A stretch of 6,934 bases of DNA from Xanthocytophaga sp031424975 (GCA_031424975.1 JANPIL010000282.1:1-6934), one strand, 5' to 3'. Shown: positions 1 through 5,382, numbered from the stretch's first letter. Translations and numbers: made by a program. The notes: generated by a model not told the origin, from the sequence alone.

Positions 1-404
1 TCTGCGTTTATGGTGGCACCAATTCCTATTCTGTTGTCAAAAATCCACTGCTTTTTACTGCCAAATCCGTAAGCATAGCCATATCCAGCATAGGGTAAAA
101 ATGTAATTTCCTCGTCTTGTCGCAACAGTTTGTTTTCAACCAACGCAACGCCTGTAAAAGCATAGTGTCCGTCCATTCTGTTTTTTAAAAAATATTTTAG
201 GTTTGCTCCGTGGGTATTCATAAAATTACTCTCTAATTGAAGTGTTAAATTGCCAATGGTTCTTACTTCAACTGTCAAGAGTGGGGTGAAAGGGAAAACC
301 AAAAAACTCAACCTGATATTCATATTGGGGTTTACATCTGGTGAATTTTGTGCTTTCGAATTTTTAAAAACAAAAAATGCTAAAAGTAAAATTAGGGTTC
401 TCAT
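1..404 (-). CDS. Secreted protein, probable outer-membrane beta-barrel (3' end outside window)
   Basis: Reading the minus strand from ATG at 404 gives an open frame of 134 codons that runs off the left edge. The first ~18 residues (MRTLILLLAFFVFKNSKA, then QN) form a clear signal peptide, so the product is exported. The mature part has alternating polar/hydrophobic stretches rich in aromatic and glycine residues (for example LPYAGYGYAYGFG near residues 103-115, then FDNRIGIGAT), which suits antiparallel strands of an outer-membrane barrel. It resembles DUF3575-type proteins, but I cannot assign a family firmly. The ATG overlaps the TGA of the upstream SRPBCC gene (ATGA), so translation is probably coupled and the two are co-transcribed. 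The gene is AT-rich like its two upstream partners. Function is unknown; a cell-envelope role is inferred only from signal peptide and composition. Confidence 0.7.
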   Translation of the reverse strand, partial: MRTLILLLAFFVFKNSKAQNSPDVNPNMNIRLSFLVFPFTPLLTVEVRTIGNLTLQLESNFMNTHGANLKYFLKNRMDGHYAFTGVALVENKLLRQDEEITFLPYAGYGYAYGFGSKKQWIFDNRIGIGATINA

Positions 405-880
405 TTTCTTTCGGCGATTTTTTTTATTTCAACCAATACACTTGGTAACATTGCTCGGTAATTTTCGCCCAGTTTTTTACCCAATAATTTTTTAAGCAAG
501 CCCGTAAACTCAACATCGTGAGTGAAAAAAGTTTTACCGTTCCTGATTTCTAATGTTCGTTTAACGATAAGCCAACCAAAGGGAATTTTGGTTTTGAAGG
601 TGTACGATTTGTTCGGCTCAATTTCGTTAATTACAAACTTTGATTTCGGACCTTTGTCTGGTATCAATTTCCCTTTTGTGCCAACGGCAAATTCACCTTC
701 GAGTGCAGCTTCTTTTAGTCCTTTATCCCACATTTTCCAATTAGAGACATCTGTCCATACTGCCCAAATCTTGTCACTTGTGGCTGACGTGCTGTCAGTA
801 TGACTAAAATGATAATTTGTTTGTTGAGCATTTGCTTCCATGGCGAATAGAATTGAAATGATTAGAAATATTTGCTTCAT
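401..880 (-). CDS. Secreted SRPBCC / polyketide-cyclase-like domain protein
   Basis: This 159-residue protein begins with a signal peptide (MKQIFLIISILFAMEANA, cleavage probably before QQ), followed by one START/SRPBCC-fold domain over about residues 27-158. The typical family opening is visible: SDKIWAVWTDVSNWKMWD near residues 35-52, then an acidic/glycine stretch (EGEFAVGTKGKL), with the long C-terminal helix expected to be LGENYRAMLPSVLVEIKKIA. SRPBCC proteins bind hydrophobic ligands in a deep cavity; the ligand cannot be read from sequence. Most relatives of this type (Polyketide_cyc2) are cytoplasmic, so an exported copy is slightly unusual. It lies 74 bp downstream of a Crp-type regulator and overlaps the next gene by four bases, suggesting one operon. 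ATG at 880 is the only start that retains the signal peptide. Confidence 0.85.
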   Translation of the reverse strand: MKQIFLIISILFAMEANAQQTNYHFSHTDSTSATSDKIWAVWTDVSNWKMWDKGLKEAALEGEFAVGTKGKLIPDKGPKSKFVINEIEPNKSYTFKTKIPFGWLIVKRTLEIRNGKTFFTHDVEFTGLLKKLLGKKLGENYRAMLPSVLVEIKKIAERK

Positions 881-954
881 CTCTTTGATTTATTTAATGA
901 TGATACAAAATTCCGTAATGATTATTTCAATCTACTGCACCTATGTTAACTTCG

Positions 955-1524
955 TTAGTTGGACACGATTTTTTTTCTAATCCTGCTTAATGATTGCGGT
1001 GCAATACCAAAGTAAGAAGCCAAATGTTTTAAAGGAACTCTTTGTAATAATTGGGGATTGGTTTCAATCATTTTCTTGTAGCGATTTTCTGCTGTTTCAG
1101 TCTGGATTTCTTGCAGAATTTCTTCCGTATAGTATTGAACTTCCTGAATGAGTTTACGAATAAATGTGTTCCAACTTTTCAATTCCAAAAGGTCATTGGC
1201 TTGTTGTAAAGTTGTCTGCCAAATAATAGAGTTTTCGATGGCTTGTATGTTTTCTGTGGATGGCTTTTCGGCTGTAAAACTAACTTGTGAAGTGAAACAA
1301 TATGGTGCTTCAGTAAAAAACTTTGTAATGTCGTTCCCGTTCTTGATAATGAAGTAACGGAGTAGCCCGCTTTCAATGAAATAAAGGTGTCGGCAAATTT
1401 TACCTTCTTGTAAAAGAATTTCATCTTTTTTGACAATTATTTTTTCAAAGCATAAAGAGATTTGTTTCCAGTCCTTGTCTGGAAGTACAGTGTAGCTTTC
1501 TATGAATTGTCTAAATACGTCCAA
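955..1524 (-). CDS. Crp/Fnr-family transcriptional regulator (TTG start)
   Basis: The 189-residue product has the two-part Crp/Fnr layout: an N-terminal cyclic-nucleotide-binding beta-roll (about residues 20-110, including GKICRHLYFIESGLLRYF) and a C-terminal helix-turn-helix (about 161-184, QRVPLKHLASYFGIAPQSLS followed by RIRKKI). The HTH form with LASYFGI and SLSRIR is usual in Bacteroidota members of this family. The beta-roll lacks an obvious full cAMP-binding signature, so the effector is unknown. No ATG lies in frame near the 5' end; an in-frame TGA sits at 1536-1534, four codons before a TTG at 1524. TTG gives the expected family N-terminus (MDVFRQFIES) and is preceded by an A-rich stretch, so I take it as the start. 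It likely controls the two secreted-protein genes downstream, and possibly itself; this is inferred from order only. Confidence 0.9.
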   Translation of the reverse strand: MDVFRQFIESYTVLPDKDWKQISLCFEKIIVKKDEILLQEGKICRHLYFIESGLLRYFIIKNGNDITKFFTEAPYCFTSQVSFTAEKPSTENIQAIENSIIWQTTLQQANDLLELKSWNTFIRKLIQEVQYYTEEILQEIQTETAENRYKKMIETNPQLLQRVPLKHLASYFGIAPQSLSRIRKKIVSN

Positions 1525-1578
1525 TTTTTCGTGTCAATTTTTAGTTAGGGCCGCTCTTTTAGCCTTGCAGGTCAATAT

Positions 1579-1586
1579 CAAATATG
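1579..1586 (-). promoter_or_regulatory. Weak candidate -7 promoter box for the Crp-family gene
   Basis: On the minus strand the 8-mer CATATTTG differs from the Bacteroidota -7 consensus TAnnTTTG at one position. It would place the transcription start about 48 nt before the TTG start codon. I see no convincing -33 TTTG at the proper distance, so this is only a candidate. Confidence 0.25.
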
Positions 1587-1617
1587 CAAAATTTTGTCGT
1601 ACTTCTCGTGTTGTTCA

Positions 1618-1711
1618 CGGTACTTCAAAGGTTGCGATTCTCGTCATTACCCCGCGCAGTCAGTAACTAAGCCAAGTATTTTATTTTGCGTTTCCAAACC
1701 GGTACTTCAAA
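1618..1711. repeat. 12-bp direct repeat CGGTACTTCAAA flanking 70 bp at the compositional junction
   Basis: CGGTACTTCAAA occurs exactly at 1618-1629 and again at 1700-1711 in the same orientation. The pair lies where the sequence changes from the AT-rich operon on the left to GC-rich genes on the right. The second copy runs into a copy of the dispersed AAAATAGTAT motif. It could be a remnant of an insertion or excision event, or chance duplication inside a repeat-rich spacer. The 247-bp gap 1525-1771 that contains it has no supportable gene. Confidence 0.5.
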
Positions 1712-1721
1712 ATAGTATTTT
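1709..1721 (-). repeat. Dispersed motif copy A (AAAATACTATTTT on minus strand)
   Basis: This is one of four intergenic copies of a 13-15 bp motif with the consensus AACATACTATTTT; this copy has one substitution (A for C). On the minus strand it follows directly after the hairpin and T-run that end the SnoaL-like gene. Function is unknown. Confidence 0.6.
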
Positions 1722-1723
1722 TT

Positions 1724-1760
1724 AAAAACGCCAAACCCGCCGGATACGGGCGGGTTTGGC
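1724..1760 (-). terminator. Rho-independent terminator after the SnoaL-like gene
   Basis: A perfect 12-bp stem (GCCAAACCCGCC paired with GGCGGGTTTGGC, 7-nt loop) spans 1730-1760. It begins 11 nt after the stop codon of the SnoaL-like gene and is followed on the minus strand by GTTTTT. Its 3' arm and tail closely resemble the terminator at 5468-5512. Confidence 0.88.
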
Positions 1761-1771
1761 AAACGGCCTCA

Positions 1772-2185
1772 TTACAAAACCTGCTCGCGGCTGATGAGCG
1801 AGCAGTGCCAGCGCGATTCCTTCCATGCATCGCCCGCTTTCTTCCAGATGATGGTGGTTACGCAACTGAACTTGTGTTTTTCGCCATTGAAAACCAGGAA
1901 CTGGTCGAAATTGACCACGCAGTAGCCCATGGTTTCGTGTTGCAGGGCCTGGTAGCCGGTAATTTCGCTGTACGTTTCGGCTTGCATGGCCGTCAGCGTG
2001 GCAAATAGGGTTTTGAACCAGTTTTCCCAACCGGCACGGTCTTCCACAATCACGTTTTTTCCCTCCGGGTTCAGGTCAACAATGCCAAAATCATCGTCGC
2101 AGATGGTAGCCAAAAGGTCGTAGTTGTGCGTGCTCACGCAGTGGAGCATGGTTTGGGTTTCGGTATAAAACGGTTGGTCTGTCAT
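1772..2185 (-). CDS. SnoaL/NTF2-like domain protein (DUF4440 type)
   Basis: This 137-residue cytoplasmic protein has no signal peptide or membrane segment and matches the length of single-domain NTF2-fold proteins. The N-terminal helix region (YTETQTMLHCVSTHNYDLL), the DDDF stretch near residue 30, and the closing pattern WKKAGDAWKESRWHCSLI (about residues 114-131) are typical of SnoaL_3/DUF4440 proteins, where the final W-x-H-x-S strand lines the pocket. Members act as small enzymes or ligand-binding proteins; the substrate here cannot be told. It starts 95 bp after the rhodopsin stop, but a strong terminator lies between them and I found no clear promoter box in the short spacer, so expression may depend on read-through. 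It has its own terminator 11 nt after its stop. Confidence 0.8.
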   Translation of the reverse strand: MTDQPFYTETQTMLHCVSTHNYDLLATICDDDFGIVDLNPEGKNVIVEDRAGWENWFKTLFATLTAMQAETYSEITGYQALQHETMGYCVVNFDQFLVFNGEKHKFSCVTTIIWKKAGDAWKESRWHCSLISREQVL

Positions 2186-2215
2186 GGTGGATCGGGTTTG
2201 TTTGGTTGCACAACG

Positions 2216-2242
2216 AAAAAAGGGGGCGATGAAGCCCCCTTT
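2216..2242 (-). terminator. Rho-independent terminator after the rhodopsin gene
   Basis: A 9-bp perfect stem (AAAGGGGGC with GCCCCCTTT, 6-nt loop) spans 2219-2242, 38 nt downstream of the rhodopsin stop. On the minus strand it ends in six consecutive T (2221-2216), the textbook arrangement. It separates the rhodopsin from the SnoaL-like gene. Confidence 0.92.
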
Positions 2243-2280
2243 CTTGTTCGGATAACCGGATGTGATTGGCGGGCGGTTGA

Positions 2281-3054
2281 TTATACCGTTGCCTTGTTCA
2301 ATTCGTTTTTCATGCTGGTCTCGCTGACAGCAATGCCGTAAACAACCAAGCCGAAGCCGATTTTGTTGATGGCGTCACCGATGTTGTAAATCAAGTCCAA
2401 ATCCCGTGGTACGAGCAGGCCAGCACCGTCTGGGCCAAGCCAGCCGCCGGGCATTGCCATGTATCCGATTGGGTAGATTGCCCAACCCACCAGCACAAAC
2501 CAAGCCAATGCTTTGATGCCTTTGCGCACCGCGGTTGAGTTGGATGCGTCAGCCAGTTGCTTGGCTTCGCCGAACCAAGCCGAGTACAGGATGTACACGT
2601 AGCCTAACGTTGAGATAACTCCCCAGATAACGGAGTGCGCCATGGTACCATCGCTGAAACCCTCACCGATGTAGCCTGCCACCAGCATTACCAACGCAGC
2701 CAATATGAGCTTCCACATGAAACTGATTTTGGCTCCGGCCGGACGCAGCAGCAGGTAAAATTCAACGCACATCAGCGGCACGGTCAGTGTCCAGTCAATG
2801 TAGCGCAGCGCGGTTGGCGTTTCCTTGGTGGCACCGTAGTAGTCGCGCATATAATAATAATGCACGGCGGCAATGCCGGTAATCAGGCCGGAAACCAGCA
2901 GCGAGGTTTTCCATTTCGGATCCACGCTTCCCCTTTCAACCAGAAAGAAGACCGCAGCGGCAAACATGGCCATGTAGCCGGTGAAAAATGTAAATGAAAC
3001 GGGATCTTTACCATCAATATTGATGATATCGAGCAGGAGTGATGGAGTGAACAT
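2281..3054 (-). CDS. Microbial rhodopsin, light-driven proton pump of proteorhodopsin/xanthorhodopsin type
   Basis: The 257-residue protein has seven hydrophobic helices (roughly 19-40, 48-68, 82-103, 112-130, 139-161, 177-200, 218-246) and sits in the inner membrane. Retinal would attach to Lys231 in helix G (DAINKIGFG, with counterion Asp227). Helix C reads RYIDWTLTVPLMCVEF: Asp87 (proton acceptor), Thr91 and Glu98 (donor) are the D/T/E set of outward proton pumps, not the NDQ set of sodium pumps. His65 matches the conserved proteorhodopsin histidine that pairs with the acceptor. Met95, at the green/blue switch position, predicts green absorption. Trp191, Tyr194 and Pro195 line the retinal pocket. 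Gly145, after Trp144 in helix E, aligns with bacteriorhodopsin Trp138 and xanthorhodopsin Gly156, the opening that admits a carotenoid antenna. The gene is monocistronic, with its own promoter and terminator. No retinal or carotenoid biosynthesis gene is present in this window. Confidence 0.97.
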   Translation of the reverse strand: MFTPSLLLDIINIDGKDPVSFTFFTGYMAMFAAAVFFLVERGSVDPKWKTSLLVSGLITGIAAVHYYYMRDYYGATKETPTALRYIDWTLTVPLMCVEFYLLLRPAGAKISFMWKLILAALVMLVAGYIGEGFSDGTMAHSVIWGVISTLGYVYILYSAWFGEAKQLADASNSTAVRKGIKALAWFVLVGWAIYPIGYMAMPGGWLGPDGAGLLVPRDLDLIYNIGDAINKIGFGLVVYGIAVSETSMKNELNKATV

Positions 3055-3088
3055 AACGTGGTGGGGTTAATGGTTGGTGAAAGGTTAT

Positions 3089-3096
3089 CAAACATA
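3089..3096 (-). promoter_or_regulatory. Rhodopsin promoter -7 box (TATGTTTG)
   Basis: The minus strand reads TATGTTTG, an exact match to the Bacteroidota consensus TAnnTTTG. It predicts a transcription start near 3082 and a leader of roughly 27 nt before the ATG at 3054. No clear TTTG lies at the usual -33 spacing, so the upstream element is weak or different. The surrounding 3090-3160 is very AT-rich, as expected upstream of a promoter. Confidence 0.65.
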
Positions 3097-3160
3097 AGAA
3101 CAAACCCCACATTCTTTACATTGTTTAACATTTTATAAAAATATTGATTAAAATTTTTGA

Positions 3161-3178
3161 GGCACGGTAGTCCATGCC
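3161..3178 (-). terminator. Weak hairpin after the DUF393 gene
   Basis: In minus-strand RNA, GGCAUGG can pair with CCGUGCC (7 bp including one U-G wobble, 4-nt loop), about 50 nt after the DUF393 stop. It is followed by TCAAAAATTTT instead of an immediate T-run, so termination would be inefficient if it occurs. Confidence 0.3.
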
Positions 3179-3229
3179 CGCCCGGAAAAGACGGATGTGC
3201 GGGATATTGGCGGCTTGCGGGTGCGGCGG

Positions 3230-3679
3230 TCAGTTCAGAAAGCGGGCCTTCAGTTCGGGGGTGGGCATGGCGCAACTGTCTTGGCGGCCAAACCAGCGGT
3301 AGCGGTTGCGGGCCACGAAGCGGTAAACGGCATTGCGGATGGGGGCGGGAACGATAATGAACGCATACAGCAGCGGCCAGCCGCCGCCCATGTGCCGCGC
3401 CACGCGCAAGGCCGCCGTGGACTCGGTGTAAAACCGCTTGCCTTCAATCAGCACAAAAGAATCGAAATGCTGCGTGGAAAGCCCGAAATGCCGCAGCCGC
3501 TCCTGTCCGGTGACCGACTGCAGCGAGGCGAACATGAATTTTTGCTCCGGGTCGCGTTCAATCACAAACTGCACGGCTCCGTTGCACAGGTTGCACACGC
3601 CATCAAAAAGCAGCAGGCGTGCGATTTGCGGTTCGGCAGTGGAACTTTCCGGGCTTGTGCTGGCTGCGTTGGTAGGCAT
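3230..3679 (-). CDS. DCC-family thiol-disulfide oxidoreductase-like protein (DUF393)
   Basis: The 149-residue protein carries the defining DCC motif FDGVCNLCNG (Asp26, Cys29, Cys32), giving a CxxC pair as in thioredoxin-like proteins. It ends with the other family hallmark, RYRWFGRQDSC (Cys136) followed by PTPELKARFL. The family is predicted to be a thiol-disulfide oxidoreductase; its actual substrates are not established. The first ~18 residues are a Ser/Thr/Pro-rich extension and there is no signal peptide, so it is probably cytoplasmic. I chose ATG at 3679. A TTG at 3700 would add seven residues, but these are encoded by a copy of the dispersed AACATACTATTTT motif that also occurs in other spacers, so they are unlikely to be protein. 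It lies 175 bp upstream of the rhodopsin, which has its own promoter. Confidence 0.93.
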   Translation of the reverse strand: MPTNAASTSPESSTAEPQIARLLLFDGVCNLCNGAVQFVIERDPEQKFMFASLQSVTGQERLRHFGLSTQHFDSFVLIEGKRFYTESTAALRVARHMGGGWPLLYAFIIVPAPIRNAVYRFVARNRYRWFGRQDSCAMPTPELKARFLN

Positions 3680-3682
3680 GGG

Positions 3683-3697
3683 AAAATAGTATGTTTT
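3683..3697 (-). repeat. Dispersed motif copy B (AAAACATACTATTTT on minus strand)
   Basis: This is an exact 15-bp copy of the motif, placed four nucleotides before the DUF393 start codon. It forms a perfect inverted repeat with copy C at 3828-3842. Its position means it would be in the DUF393 leader RNA. Confidence 0.65.
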
Positions 3698-3724
3698 CAA
3701 AACCCGAAACCCCAGCCAGTTGTT

Positions 3725-3766
3725 CCGGGAAAAATGAGCGGTGGGGAAATTTTTACCTTTTCCCGG
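3725..3766. repeat. Inverted repeat CCGGGAAAA / TTTTCCCGG
   Basis: Perfect 9-bp arms at 3725-3733 and 3758-3766 are separated by 24 nt. They lie between the two inverted copies of the dispersed motif, so the spacer has nested dyad symmetry. There is no coding potential here. Confidence 0.55.
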
Positions 3767-3826
3767 TTTCCCATTGCAAAGCAGGAATTGGTGGCATTCG
3801 GGAAACCAAGGCAGGTTTCACCTCTT

Positions 3827-3857
3827 CAAAACATACTATTTTGATGAACGCCCCAAA
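3827..3857 (-). promoter_or_regulatory. Candidate promoter for the DUF393 gene
   Basis: The minus strand shows TTTG (3857-3854), 18 nt, then TATGTTTTG (3835-3827). This is the Bacteroidota promoter pattern except for one extra T in the -7 box. The -7 box falls inside copy C of the dispersed motif. The leader would be about 140 nt. Confidence 0.3.
3828..3842 (+). repeat. Dispersed motif copy C (AAAACATACTATTTT on plus strand)
   Basis: This is the only copy in the opposite orientation to A, B and D. Copies B and C are identical over 15 bp and face each other, bounding a 160-bp segment with no gene. Confidence 0.65.
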
Positions 3858-3873
3858 CCGTTGAAACGGTTGG
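3853..3873. repeat. REP-like palindrome 1 (AACCGTTGAAACGGTT)
   Basis: Seven-bp arms AACCGTT and AACGGTT face each other across GA, with flanking CC/GG pairs after one bulged A. The central CGTTGAAACG closely resembles the core of palindrome 2, suggesting a two-unit repetitive extragenic palindrome. Confidence 0.6.
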
Positions 3874-3896
3874 ACGCAACTCCCACAAACACAAAA

Positions 3897-3916
3897 CCCA
3901 CGGTTGAAACCGTGGG
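3897..3916. repeat. REP-like palindrome 2 / probable gltA terminator
   Basis: CCCACGGTT and AACCGTGGG form a perfect 9-bp stem across GA, 26 nt after the gltA stop. On the plus strand it is followed by CTG and seven T; on the minus strand by TTTTGTGTTTG. It could thus end gltA transcription, though the minus-strand T-run is short. The shared GTTGAAAC core with palindrome 1 points to a REP family of the kind spread by RAYT transposases; no such transposase is in this window. Confidence 0.6.
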
Positions 3917-3942
3917 CTGTTTTTTTGCGGATCACAATGCTT

Positions 3943-5229
3943 TCAACGGTTGGTCACCGCCACATAATCGCGTTGTTGCTGGCCGGTATAAATCTGGCGG
4001 GGGCGGCCAATGGGCTCCTTGCCTTCGCGCATTTCCTTCCATTGCGCAATCCAGCCCGGCAGGCGGCCCAGCGCAAACATGACTGTGAACATATTGGTCG
4101 GGATGCCGAGGGCGCGGTAGATGATGCCCGAATAGAAATCCACGTTCGGGTACAGCTTGCGTTCCACAAAATACGGATCGGTGAGGGCGGCCTCTTCAAG
4201 TTCCTTGGCAATGTCGAGCACCGGGTCGTTGATGCCCAGCGCGGCCAGCACCTGGTCGGCGGCCTTCTTGATGATTTTGGCGCGCGGATCGAAATTCTTG
4301 TATACCCGGTGGCCGAAGCCGAACAGCCGGAAACCCGTTGTCTTGGCGTTCTTGGCCATCTCCACGTATTTTTTCACATCGCCGCCGTTGTTTTTGATTT
4401 CTTCCAGCATCTCGATCACCTCTTGGTTTGCGCCACCGTGCAGCGGCCCCCAAAGGGCATTGATGCCCGCCGAAATGGACGAATACAGGCTCGCCTGCGA
4501 CGAACCCACCAACCGCACTGTAGAAGTAGAGCAGTTCTGCTCATGGTCGGCGTGCAGGATCAACAGCTTGTCCAGCGCGTCCACAATGGCCGGGTTCACG
4601 TCGTATTCCTCCACGGGCAGCGCAAACGTCATGTGCATGAAGTTGGCGCAGTAGCCCAGCTTGTTTTGCGGGTAGTTTACCGGGTGGCCCATGTTGTTCT
4701 TGTAGGCCCACGCCGCAATGGTGGGCAGCTTGGCCATCAGCCGCACAATGGACAAGTGTTCCTGCTCGGGGGTCATGCTGCCCATGGATTCGGGATAGAA
4801 TGCCGTGAGCGAACACACCAGCGACGAGAGCACGCCCATCGGGTGGGCATTGACCGGAAAGCCGTCGAAAATCTTCCGCATATCCTCGTTTACCAGCGTA
4901 TGCACCTTGATCTCGTTGGTAAACACATCCGATTGCTCTTTGGTGGGCAATTCGCCGTAAATGAGCAGGTAGGCCACTTCCAAGAAATTGGATTTCTCGG
5001 CCAGTTGCTCAATCGGGTAGCCCCGGTAGCGGAGTATGCCCAACTCGCCGTCCAGGAAAGTGATGGCGCTTTTGGTGGCTCCCGTGTTCTTATAGCCGCT
5101 GTCGAGCGTGATGTAGCCGCTCTGGTCGCGGAGCTTCTGGATGTCCAGTGCCTTTTCGTGTTCGGAACCCTCCACCACCGGGAGTTGGTAGGTGTGGCCG
5201 TTCACGCTCAATTCCGCAATTTCTGACAT
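3943..5229 (-). CDS. gltA: Citrate synthase, type II (hexameric) family
   Basis: This enzyme condenses acetyl-CoA with oxaloacetate to form citrate, the entry step of the TCA cycle, in the cytoplasm. The 428-residue length and sequence match the E. coli-type enzymes throughout. The catalytic triad is in place: His264 (GPLHGGANQE), His307 (FGFGHRVYKNFDPRA) and Asp364 (YPNVDFYSG). His226 and His229 in LILHADHEQNCSTSTVR, and Arg316 and Arg389, fit substrate-binding positions. The N-terminal ~60 residues form the small beta domain present in the hexameric, NADH-regulated class; whether this one responds to NADH cannot be told. The C-terminus (RPRQIYTG, then RDYVAV) is complete. It is monocistronic, with a near-consensus promoter about 125 bp upstream and a hairpin after the stop. 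No frameshift or missing active-site residue is seen. Confidence 0.98.
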   Translation of the reverse strand: MSEIAELSVNGHTYQLPVVEGSEHEKALDIQKLRDQSGYITLDSGYKNTGATKSAITFLDGELGILRYRGYPIEQLAEKSNFLEVAYLLIYGELPTKEQSDVFTNEIKVHTLVNEDMRKIFDGFPVNAHPMGVLSSLVCSLTAFYPESMGSMTPEQEHLSIVRLMAKLPTIAAWAYKNNMGHPVNYPQNKLGYCANFMHMTFALPVEEYDVNPAIVDALDKLLILHADHEQNCSTSTVRLVGSSQASLYSSISAGINALWGPLHGGANQEVIEMLEEIKNNGGDVKKYVEMAKNAKTTGFRLFGFGHRVYKNFDPRAKIIKKAADQVLAALGINDPVLDIAKELEEAALTDPYFVERKLYPNVDFYSGIIYRALGIPTNMFTVMFALGRLPGWIAQWKEMREGKEPIGRPRQIYTGQQQRDYVAVTNR

Positions 5230-5280
5230 GGTTTCTGTGGGCTAATCGGTTGATAAAGAATAAATTGAAACAATACAATC

Positions 5281-5341
5281 ACCGGTTTCCAAGTGTTGGG
5301 GAAATGCGGGTGCAAGAGTCCGGAACCGGATTGGCATCTTG
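5281..5341 (-). other. Structured gltA leader
   Basis: The predicted gltA transcript has a leader of about 118 nt. It can fold as an outer stem CAAGA/TCTTG (5341-5337 with 5317-5313) enclosing a TCCGG-TT-CCGGA hairpin (5330-5319). Alternatively CCGGTTCC could pair with GGAAACCGG (5290-5282), with one bulged A. The two folds exclude each other. No known riboswitch class is recognised, and the rest of 5230-5353 shows no gene. Confidence 0.3.
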
Positions 5342-5353
5342 AACCTTGCCGCC

Positions 5354-5382
5354 CAAATGTAAGGCAAAAAACGTTATTCAAA
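5354..5382 (-). promoter_or_regulatory. gltA promoter (TTTG-N17-TACATTTG)
   Basis: On the minus strand TTTG (5382-5379) is followed after 17 nt by TACATTTG (5361-5354), a full match to the Bacteroidota -33/-7 consensus with spacing inside the reported range. The predicted start near 5347 gives a leader of about 118 nt. Confidence 0.75.

Noticed and set aside
250..803. Plus-strand frames opposite the secreted-protein genes (250-495 and 522-803)
   Set aside because: Both are antisense to minus-strand genes with signal peptides; no start context or domain supports them.
1525..1771. Possible tRNA fragment or attachment site in the compositional junction
   Set aside because: I looked for a T-arm GGTTC/GAATCC pair and a CCA end and found none; only the 12-bp direct repeat is supportable.
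2635..2997. A 120-codon plus-strand frame inside the rhodopsin gene
   Set aside because: It is the complement of conserved rhodopsin helices and has no domain signal.
3680..3700. TTG at 3700 as the DUF393 start, adding MKTYYFP
   Set aside because: These codons coincide with a dispersed intergenic repeat found in other non-coding spacers, and ATG at 3679 is available.
3197..3844. A 215-codon plus-strand frame opposite the DUF393 gene
   Set aside because: The minus strand encodes a clear DCC-family protein with its hallmark cysteines; the plus frame runs through repeats and has no family features.
3904..5226. A 440-codon open frame on the plus strand opposite gltA
   Set aside because: It is rich in His, Arg, Val and Gln with no recognisable domain, and lies antisense to an intact citrate synthase with a full active site; it is a by-product of GC-rich codon use.
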